NCBI GenBank assembly: GCA_900542275.1
Contig: UQMW01000024.1
Span: 1 to 28,461, forward strand
Direction of reading: 5' to 3'
DNA length: 28,461 bases
From: an uncultured Collinsella sp.
Lineage (GTDB): Bacteria > Actinomycetota > Coriobacteriia > Coriobacteriales > Coriobacteriaceae
Shown: positions 14,868 through 20,892 of the stretch, one piece after another
Numbering within the stretch: the first letter of the stretch is position 1
Layout of the letters: the number at the start of each line of letters is the position of its first letter
The notes under the pieces: model-generated
The model's database searches: none
What the model was told of the DNA's origin: nothing
The model's input: the letters and a program-made list of their open reading frames with translations, nothing else
Made by a program: the position numbers and the translations under genes

Positions 14868-15060
14868 TTGCCCGGCCTGCGTAAACCGCGCAGCCAGACA
14901 TGGCGTTCTATCTTATCGCACCTGTGTCGATGTGCCGCGGAAAAGTAGCTCCTGCCCAAAGACTTGACGGAGACGAAACAATTGACGCGCCGCGGCACCC
15001 GCCCGCGCTCGTCACGTGCGACAATGTGCCCCAATACAACTGCACTCGGAAAGGCCCGTC

Positions 15061-15696
15061 ATGACCGCACGCCTCATCGTTATGGATATCGACTCCACGC
15101 TCATCAACCAGGAGGTCATCGACCTGTTGGGCGAGGAGGCCGGCGTAGGCGAGCAGGTGGCACAGATCACTGAGCGCGCCATGCGCGGCGAGCTTGACTT
15201 TAAGCAGGCGCTCGAGGAGCGCGTGGGGCTGCTTGCCGGCTTGGACGAGAGCGCGTTCGAGCGCACCTTTGAGCGTGTGACGTTTACCCCCGGCGCGCTG
15301 GAGCTTGTGCGCTCGGCGCACAGCAAGGGCTGGAAGGTCGGCGTGGTAAGCGGCGGCTTTCACGAGGTCGCCGATAAGATCGTGACCGCCGCGGGCATCG
15401 ATTTTTGCCTGGCTAACCGCCTGGAGGTCGTGGACGGCAAGCTCACGGGTAAGCTGGCGGCAGACATCGTGACCAAGGAGTCCAAGCTCATCCAGCTGCT
15501 GGACTGGGCAGTTGAGTGCGGCGTCGACATGGCCCATACGGTCGCTATTGGCGACGGGGCAAATGACATCCCCATGATCCAGGCCGCAGGCACGGGCATC
15601 GCATTTTGCGCCAAGCCCAAGACGCGCGAGGCGGCCCCGTTTGCCATCGACGAGCGCAACCTGATGCTCGCCATGGACATCATCCTGCGCGACTAG
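15061..15696 (+). CDS. serB: Phosphoserine phosphatase
   Basis: A 211-residue HAD-superfamily phosphatase; the last step of serine synthesis, phosphoserine to serine. Motif I is V-M-D9-I-D11-S-T, motif II is SGGF in VVSGGFHEVADK, and motif III/IV is GDGANDIPMI. The cap region carries the SerB-type E-V-I-D-L sequence after motif I. The start at 15061 has GGAAAGG 6 nt upstream; the frame can be opened further but without support. It is divergent from aspS and 114 nt ahead of larB on the same strand, with an inverted repeat in that gap, so co-transcription with larB is uncertain. Related HAD phosphatases with other substrates cannot be excluded. Confidence 0.9.
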   Translation: MTARLIVMDIDSTLINQEVIDLLGEEAGVGEQVAQITERAMRGELDFKQALEERVGLLAGLDESAFERTFERVTFTPGALELVRSAHSKGWKVGVVSGGFHEVADKIVTAAGIDFCLANRLEVVDGKLTGKLAADIVTKESKLIQLLDWAVECGVDMAHTVAIGDGANDIPMIQAAGTGIAFCAKPKTREAAPFAIDERNLMLAMDIILRD

Positions 15697-15732
15697 TCAA
15701 TCCATCTAACAATTGAATCAGTCTGTCCTATA

Positions 15733-15766
15733 GTTTCCGAACAATTTTGTCTTAGTGTTCGGAAAC
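15733..15766 (+). promoter_or_regulatory. Inverted repeat upstream of larB
   Basis: Perfect 10-bp arms gtttccgaac (15733-15742) and gttcggaaac (15757-15766) lie 14 nt apart. The right arm is 44 nt before the larB start. It is a good candidate operator for the lar genes. In Lactiplantibacillus plantarum the lar operon is controlled by a Crp/Fnr-type LarR; here a TetR-type gene lies in the same operon and is the closest candidate. No second copy was found at larA. Confidence 0.5.
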
Positions 15767-15810
15767 ATACCCTTTGAGTGCTAGACTTTGCGCCGTCGAA
15801 GGGAACATAT

Positions 15811-16593
15811 ATGGATAAGCGAGATCTTGAGCAATTGCTGAGCGATGTTGCCGGCGGAGCAGTCACCCCTGCCGACGCCCTCACGCGCATCCAGACGGCT
15901 CCGACCGCCGATTTGGGCTTTGCGCAGCTCGATCTTTCGCGCGGGGTGCGCCAGGGAGCCGGCGAGGTTGTCTACGGGGCCGGTAAAATCGCCGATCAGA
16001 TTGCCGCCATTATCGAAGCACTGCGCGATGCCGGCCAGGAGCGCATCCTGGTCACGCGCCTGGATGCCGAAAAAGCCGCGCGCACCGCTGAGCTTCTCGG
16101 CAACGGCATCGACCTGGGATATGTCCCGGACGCACAGCTCGCCCTCGTGGGCGGCAAGCCCTCCCCTACCGGCAACGGACGCATCGTCGTCGCCTGCGCC
16201 GGCACGAGCGACCTGCCCGTCGCCGAGGAAGCCGCGTTGACGGCCGAGTTCTATGGCAACGAGGTCGACCGCCTCTACGACGTAGGTGTCGCCGGCCTGC
16301 ACCGCCTACTCGCGCATGCCGAGGAGCTTGCTCGGGCGCAGGTGGTCATCGCCATCGCCGGCATGGAGGGCGCACTGGCGAGCGTTGTCGGCGGCCTGGT
16401 AAGCTGTCCGGTCATAGCCGTTCCCACCAGCGTGGGTTACGGCGCGAGCTTTGGTGGCGTAGCCGCGCTGCTCGCCATGCTCAACTCCTGCGCCAGCGGC
16501 GTTTCGGTGGTCAATATCGACAACGGCTTTGGTGCCGCCTACCAGGCAAGTCTTATCAATCATCTGAGCGCCGGCACGCCCTGCGCCCGTTAA
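15811..16593 (+). CDS. larB: LarB, nicotinate-derived cofactor carboxylase/hydrolase
   Basis: A 260-residue protein with a PurE/AIR-carboxylase-like C-terminal domain. LarB carboxylates nicotinic acid adenine dinucleotide and releases AMP, giving pyridinium-3,5-biscarboxylic acid mononucleotide, the first step of the nickel-pincer cofactor of lactate racemase. Diagnostic segments are GRIVVACAGTSDLPVAEEA, YDVGVAGLHRLL, AIAGMEGALASVVGGLV and VPTSVGYGASFGGVAALLAMLNSC near the end. The start at 15811 has AAGGGAA upstream; the longer frame to 15778 has none. It is the first gene of larB-larC-tetR, 10 nt before larC. Confidence 0.94.
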   Translation: MDKRDLEQLLSDVAGGAVTPADALTRIQTAPTADLGFAQLDLSRGVRQGAGEVVYGAGKIADQIAAIIEALRDAGQERILVTRLDAEKAARTAELLGNGIDLGYVPDAQLALVGGKPSPTGNGRIVVACAGTSDLPVAEEAALTAEFYGNEVDRLYDVGVAGLHRLLAHAEELARAQVVIAIAGMEGALASVVGGLVSCPVIAVPTSVGYGASFGGVAALLAMLNSCASGVSVVNIDNGFGAAYQASLINHLSAGTPCAR

Positions 16594-16603
16594 GGAGCAT
16601 TCC

Positions 16604-17506
16604 ATGTCCAATCATCAGCACACGCTTATCATCGACGGCACCTCGGGCATCAGCGGCGATATGACCGTCGCGGCCCTGCTCGACCTAGGCGCCAGCGAGG
16701 AGCACCTGCGCCTGCAGCTCGCCACGCTGCCGGTCGACGGCTTTACGATCGCCGTCACACGCGTAAGCAAGCATGGCATCGACGCCTGCGACTTTGACGT
16801 CCAGCTTGCAGAGGAGCTCGAGAACCACGATCACGATATGGCCTGGCTCTACGGCAACGAAGCAGCTGCCGAGCACACGCACGAGCATGAGCACCACCAT
16901 CATGATCATGGCGAGCACGAACACGACCACGGCCACGACCACGACCACGACCACGAGGGCCACCATCACGCCCACCACCATCACCACCGTTCTTTGGCGG
17001 ACGTCACCGCCATCATCGATGGCTCGCAGCTAAGCGATGGCGCCAAGCGTCGCGCGCTCGCCATTTTTACCGCGCTCGCCGCCGCCGAGGCCAAGGCCCA
17101 CGGCAAAACGCCCAAGACCGTCATGTTCCACGAGGTGGGCGCCGTCGACTCCATCATCGACGTCTGCTCTGTTGCCATCTGCCTCGATGACCTGGGTATT
17201 GAGGACATCGTGGTCGAGTCGCTCTCCGAGGGTCACGGTACCATCCGCTGTGCCCACGGTCTCATGCCCATTCCCGTCCCCGCTGTCGTCAACCTGTGCC
17301 AGGCGGGCAATATCGTCCTCACGCCCGCACCAGTCGCCGGCGAGCTTGTGACGCCCACGGGCGCCGCCATCGTCGCCGCACTGCGCACGTCCGAGCACCT
17401 GCCGGCCCGCTACCGCATCGAGGCCGTCGGCTACGGCGCCGGTAAGCGCCCCTACGAGGGCTGCTCCGGCACGCTCCGCTGTCTGCTCGTTCACGCGGAC
17501 GCATAG
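16604..17506 (+). CDS. larC: LarC N-terminal part (LarC1-like) with His-rich insert
   Basis: A 300-residue nickel-insertion protein. LarC inserts nickel into the bisthiolated pyridinium mononucleotide in a CTP-dependent step. Family signatures are DGTSGISGDMTVAALLDLGA (11-30), HEVGAVDSIIDVCSVAICLDDLG, GLMPIPVPAVVNL and TPTGAAIVAALRT. Residues 91-128 are a His/Asp/Glu tract with 23 His, typical of nickel storage. The protein ends after the VGYGAGKRP segment, where full-length LarC continues into a C-terminal (LarC2) domain; that domain is absent and the next gene starts 2 nt later. In L. plantarum, LarC is split as C1/C2 and joined by frameshifting; no LarC2 frame follows here. Confidence 0.93.
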   Translation: MSNHQHTLIIDGTSGISGDMTVAALLDLGASEEHLRLQLATLPVDGFTIAVTRVSKHGIDACDFDVQLAEELENHDHDMAWLYGNEAAAEHTHEHEHHHHDHGEHEHDHGHDHDHDHEGHHHAHHHHHRSLADVTAIIDGSQLSDGAKRRALAIFTALAAAEAKAHGKTPKTVMFHEVGAVDSIIDVCSVAICLDDLGIEDIVVESLSEGHGTIRCAHGLMPIPVPAVVNLCQAGNIVLTPAPVAGELVTPTGAAIVAALRTSEHLPARYRIEAVGYGAGKRPYEGCSGTLRCLLVHADA

Positions 17507-17508
17507 CC

Positions 17509-18048
17509 ATGGATGCCCGCAAGGCAAAAAGCCGCGCCGCCATCGTCGCGGCGTTCTCCGAACTGCTGCGCGAAGAGGACTACGGCAAGATCACCGTCGG
17601 CGACATCATCGCTCACGCCCATGTGGGTCGAGCCACGTTCTACGGTCTCTTCAAGAGCAAGGATGACCTACTGTCCGAACTCGTGAGCGACATCTGCACC
17701 CACGCCCTCGACGACGATGGCACACCGCTCGACGACCCACTCGTGCAGGTCGAGCATATCCTCAACAACCTCTGGGAGCGCCGCCAGGGCGTCCGAGCCC
17801 TCGTAGCCGGCGCCGGCTCACGCGTCTTCGCCGACTGCTTACGCAAGACCATCATGTCACGGGCAGCCGAAACCGTCCCTACCGACCCAAACGGCCCCGC
17901 CGCCACCATGGACCGAAGCTTCCTACTACACCACATAGCCTCAAGCTTCGTAGGAATGGTCCAATGGTGGGCCTGGCACAACTTCCAAGCCCCAAAAGAG
18001 GACGTAGCCAAAGACTACCTATCAGCCATTAAGCCCCTCTTCAACTAA
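17509..18048 (+). CDS. TetR/AcrR-family regulator in the lar operon
   Basis: A 179-residue TetR-type regulator. The N-terminal helix-turn-helix (about 8-55) ends in the typical ITVGDIIAHAHVGRATFYGLFKSKDDLL. The C-terminal part is helical with a late WWAWHNF segment. It begins 2 nt after the larC stop codon without a clear ribosome binding site, so it is probably translated by coupling. Codon choice shifts within the gene: the last about 55 codons use many A-ending codons (cta, gta, tca, ata, cca) that are rare in the first half. Control of the lar genes is a reasonable inference from position, not shown. Confidence 0.87.
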   Translation: MDARKAKSRAAIVAAFSELLREEDYGKITVGDIIAHAHVGRATFYGLFKSKDDLLSELVSDICTHALDDDGTPLDDPLVQVEHILNNLWERRQGVRALVAGAGSRVFADCLRKTIMSRAAETVPTDPNGPAATMDRSFLLHHIASSFVGMVQWWAWHNFQAPKEDVAKDYLSAIKPLFN

Positions 18049-18202
18049 ATAAGAAGCTCATCCCAAAGCATCGCCCCAACCCAGGGCGCCACGCATCCCA
18101 AAGTGTCAACAACAGCTCAACGCCCCTATCAGCAACAAGCCCCTCCCATCCAAATACAGATATATGTTGGGTTGCTTGCTCGAGCGCAGCAAAGATCCCG
18201 CA

Positions 18203-18348
18203 GCTGGCCGCATGGGGTAACTTCCCAGCGCATTCCGCAGGACGCAAAAAGGCTCGCCGCACGAAGTGCACAGCGAGCCTTTTTGCATGTCCGAGGACGC
18301 GCTGGGAAGTTACCCCATGCGGCCAGCGGACAACTATGTAGCCTTCGA
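18203..18348 (-). repeat. Variable-arm long palindrome, copy 1
   Basis: A perfect 29-bp inverted repeat (18203-18231 with 18299-18327) encloses a 67-nt core. Inside the core is a 14-bp perfect stem (18244-18257 with 18273-18286) with AAAAA/TTTTT, topped by gcac-GAA-gtgc. A 21-nt tail (18328-18348) leads directly to the larD stop codon. Core and tail recur at 20774-20842 and 20872-20892; the arms do not. It sits between the convergent tetR and larD genes and could work as a bidirectional terminator. The remaining intergenic part (18049-18202) shows no gene. Confidence 0.85.
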
Positions 18349-19080
18349 CTAGAACATGCCCAAGAAGCCATGCACAAACAGCGCGGCCACAATAGCACCG
18401 ACAAACGGAGCGATGCCAGGAACGAGCAGGCCGTACTTCCAGTTGTTGTCAGCCTTGTTCTTAATCGGCAGCACCTGATAAGCCATGCGAGGACCAAGGT
18501 CACGAGCCTGGTTCATGGCGAAGCCAGTGATGCCGCCCATGCCCATGCCAACAGCCCAAACGATCAGGCCGACGCAGATTGCGAGCATCAAAACGTTCTC
18601 GCCGGCGCGGCTAGCGGCAGCAAGGATGGCGCTGATGAACACAAAGGTGCAGATAGCCTCGCAGAAGAAGTTACGAGCATAGTTCGTGCCCTCGGTGGTG
18701 GGGTTGGTCGAGAAGATGTTGCGCTGGGCAATGGGGTCGACGACGCCCTCGGAAGCCTTGAACTCATCGGCATACATAAACCAAGCGATCACGGCACCCA
18801 CAAAGCCGCCGAGCATATCGGCAATCATGAAGGGGATGCAGTTGCCCCACGGCACCAGACCGACGATGCACTGGGCAAGCACCATAGCGGGGTTCATGCA
18901 CACGGCGCCGCCAAAGACAAACAGGCAGACCGAGATGCCAAAAGACCAGGTGGTGATGGCAAACATATGGCCAGAGCCCTGATACTTGGTGCCTTTGAGC
19001 ACGGTATCGCAGTGAACGCCCACGCCAAAGACGATCATGAGGGCCGTCGCGCCGAATTCGCAGAGGAGTTTGGTAAGCAT
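18349..19080 (-). CDS. larD: Aquaporin-family channel, probable lactate channel LarD
   Basis: A 243-residue MIP-family membrane channel with six predicted transmembrane helices. The first half carries the NPA motif (N63-P64-A65, in AVCMNPAMVLAQ). The second half carries NQARDLGPRM (N190-Q191-A192-R193-D194) where NPARD is usual. The Asp after Arg is typical of aquaglyceroporins. In L. plantarum, LarD is the aquaglyceroporin-like lactic acid channel of the lar operon. Here the gene follows larA by 49 nt on the same strand, which supports that role; a glycerol channel is the alternative. AAGG lies just upstream of the ATG. The stop codon abuts the palindromic element. Confidence 0.85.
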   Translation of the reverse strand: MLTKLLCEFGATALMIVFGVGVHCDTVLKGTKYQGSGHMFAITTWSFGISVCLFVFGGAVCMNPAMVLAQCIVGLVPWGNCIPFMIADMLGGFVGAVIAWFMYADEFKASEGVVDPIAQRNIFSTNPTTEGTNYARNFFCEAICTFVFISAILAAASRAGENVLMLAICVGLIVWAVGMGMGGITGFAMNQARDLGPRMAYQVLPIKNKADNNWKYGLLVPGIAPFVGAIVAALFVHGFLGMF

Positions 19081-19129
19081 AAAACCTTATCTTTCTTGTC
19101 GGTTATAAACGATTCGTTTAAGCCGCACA

Positions 19130-20407
19130 CTAGTGCTGCGCGACGACAACGCCCAGGCCATCGGGAATGACGGCCACCTTGGCATCGACACCCTTCATCT
19201 CAAAGGCGAGCTTGAGCGCCTCCTCGAGGGTGTTGACCGGCGTCATGTGCATATCCTTGAGCATCTGGTGATCGCACAGGTCGGTGACCATGATCACAGG
19301 GTGATGCGCCAGGATACGGGCGAAAATCTGGCTCGTCCACTGGTCAGGCAGGGTCTCGTCCTTAGGACGGTCGATGCAGGCGCGCTCAAACTCCGCCGGA
19401 TCGTTGTCGGCGATGTTGTGATAGAAGCCCTCGCCACCGTGACCGTCGGCACAACCGGCGACATCGATGATCACGCCGCCCTCGGAAAGCGTGGCCTCGG
19501 CAGCGCACATGCCCTTCACAGCCTGATAGATGTTCTGATCGAGGGGGTAGCCGCCGTTAGTGGTAATGGCGATCTCGCACTCGACGGGCTCAACGCCGGC
19601 AAGGCTCTTCACGAACTCGCAGCCAGCCTCGTGCGCCTTGTGGATGTCGCCGGCAAAGGAGCCAATGACCTCGTGCTTGCCGTTGAGCACCACGTTGAGC
19701 ACAAAGGCAAGGTGAGCCATCTCGGCGGCGGCAAACATGTCCTCGCTCACGTGGTTGTGGCACAGGTTGCCGGCACGCGAGTGGGAATCGTTCACAAACT
19801 GACCGTTGTGGTTGTACATGATGGTCTTGTAGCTGGCGATGCCAGGCAGGACGGACTTGCGGCTACCAGAGAAACCGGCAAAGAAGTGCGGCTCAATAAA
19901 GCCCTCGGCAAGCAGCAGATCGCAATCGGCAGCGATCTTGTTGATGATGCACTCGCCACCAGAAGGCAGGGTGCCGATCTTTTTCATCATGCTGTCGTCA
20001 GTCGCGACATGCATAACGATTTCCTCTTTGGCGACGATGTCCTCGCCATACTTGTTGACGAGCTCCTCGTGCGTCGACGGACGGTGCATACCCGTAGCAA
20101 CCAGAATACGCACACGAGCCTCGGGCGCAGCGGCATGAATGTGATGCAGCAGAATAGGCATCGTCACACGCGAGGGAACGGGGCGCGTATGATCGGAGCT
20201 AATAATGACGATATCCTTTTTGCCAGCACAAAGCTCCTCGAGCGAAGGTGAGCCATAAGGGTTGGCAAGCGACTCCTCCACCAGCTCTTCCTGCGATTTC
20301 GTGGTCTTAAACTCGTTTTGATGACCTTCCATCACACCCGCGAAGTTCTTATCCTCGAGTTCCAGATGCAACGTCTTGTGGTCAAACGGTAGTTCACATT
20401 CAAACAT
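19130..20407 (-). CDS. larA: Nickel-dependent lactate racemase
   Basis: A 425-residue LarA that interconverts L- and D-lactate using a covalently bound nickel-pincer nucleotide. The key residues stand at the same numbers as in the L. plantarum enzyme: H108 in ATGMHRPSTHEE, H174 in EPHFFAGFSG, K184 (cofactor-binding lysine) in GSRKSVLPGI and H200 in YNHNGQ; DHTRPVP is at 72-78. Near-identity over long stretches (IISSDHTRPVPS, PSTHEELVNKYGEDIV, GGYPLDQNIYQAVKGM) argues for true lactate racemase rather than one of the other LarA homologues. The start at 20407 has AAAGGAAGAGGG upstream; the frame opens to 20440 without support. It leads larD and converges on larB-larC-tetR. LarE is not in the window. 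Confidence 0.96.
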   Translation of the reverse strand: MFECELPFDHKTLHLELEDKNFAGVMEGHQNEFKTTKSQEELVEESLANPYGSPSLEELCAGKKDIVIISSDHTRPVPSRVTMPILLHHIHAAAPEARVRILVATGMHRPSTHEELVNKYGEDIVAKEEIVMHVATDDSMMKKIGTLPSGGECIINKIAADCDLLLAEGFIEPHFFAGFSGSRKSVLPGIASYKTIMYNHNGQFVNDSHSRAGNLCHNHVSEDMFAAAEMAHLAFVLNVVLNGKHEVIGSFAGDIHKAHEAGCEFVKSLAGVEPVECEIAITTNGGYPLDQNIYQAVKGMCAAEATLSEGGVIIDVAGCADGHGGEGFYHNIADNDPAEFERACIDRPKDETLPDQWTSQIFARILAHHPVIMVTDLCDHQMLKDMHMTPVNTLEEALKLAFEMKGVDAKVAVIPDGLGVVVAQH

Positions 20408-20524
20408 TGACGAGCGCCCTCTTCCTTTCAACTGACACACTAGTCAAACCGTTGGAAGGATACGCCGCTCACCGAAAAACACCACCGTCCACCGACTCAT
20501 TAACACAACGTTCATATTTGACCC

Positions 20525-20563
20525 ACAACAAAACGGCCGCGATCCCAAACAGGACCGCGGCCG
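20525..20563 (-). terminator. Terminator, probably of ppc
   Basis: A 12-bp stem with one mismatch (cggccgcgatcc 20534-20545 with ggaccgcggccg 20552-20563) is followed on the minus strand by TTTTGTTGT. It lies about 330 nt past the ppc stop codon and upstream of larA, so a ppc transcript would run through both palindromic elements before ending here. The stretch 20408-20524 before larA holds no gene and no clear promoter. Confidence 0.65.
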
Positions 20564-20580
20564 CTACAGTCGTAAATCGA

Positions 20581-20693
20581 GAAGCGCGCCTTTCTTCCCT
20601 TCAGCCCGTAATCCGCCGAAGACCGAGGACGAAGGGACCCGATGGGTTTCCCTCTGAATGCATTCCGCAGCACGAAGCCCCATCAAAGTGCGC
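20581..20693 (-). repeat. Degenerate copy of the variable-arm element
   Basis: It starts with a flank (20581-20633) that is repeated at 20694-20744; an 18-nt block, gtaatccgccgaagaccg, is identical at 20608-20625 and 20718-20735. Then follow a 28-29 nt arm-like stretch (20633-20661) with no complementary partner, and a shortened core beginning attccgcag (20662-20670) and containing aaagtgcgc. The right arm and tail are missing. It appears to be a broken left half of the same element. Confidence 0.6.
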
Positions 20694-20744
20694 GAAGCGC
20701 GCTATCTTTCCCCAGCAGTAATCCGCCGAAGACCGGACATCGTA

Positions 20745-20892
20745 GGGCCCGCCATTAGTTTACTTTTAGGCACACTCCGCAGGACGCAAGAAGCCCTCGC
20801 CGCACAAAGTGCGCAGCGAGGGCTTCTTGCATGTCCGAGGACGTGCCTAAAAGTAAGCTGATGGCGGGCCCGGACGACTACAGGGCTATCGA
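20745..20892 (-). repeat. Variable-arm long palindrome, copy 2
   Basis: 29-nt arms (20745-20773 with 20843-20871) pair over their whole length with two G.U-type positions (on the plus strand). The 69-nt core (20774-20842) is nearly identical to that of copy 1 outside the inner stem, and the inner 15-bp stem differs by compensatory changes. The 21-nt tail (20872-20892) is identical to copy 1 at 14 of 21 positions and again abuts a stop codon, that of ppc. The arms share no sequence with copy 1. Confidence 0.85.

Noticed and set aside
14805..14900. T-box riboswitch before aspS
   Set aside because: The T-box core sequence and a terminator/antiterminator pair are absent; only a simple stem-loop is seen.
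17490..17520. Programmed frameshift joining larC to a LarC2 frame
   Set aside because: The sequence after the larC stop codon codes a TetR regulator; no LarC2-like frame exists downstream.
18203..20892. CRISPR-like reading of the 29-nt variable segments
   Set aside because: The variable segments are inverted complements around a core, not spacers between direct repeats; there are only two complete copies, 2.4 kb apart, and no cas gene.
18203..20892. Integron attC sites
   Set aside because: No integrase gene, no attC-type R and L boxes, and the structure has a constant centre with variable arms rather than the reverse.
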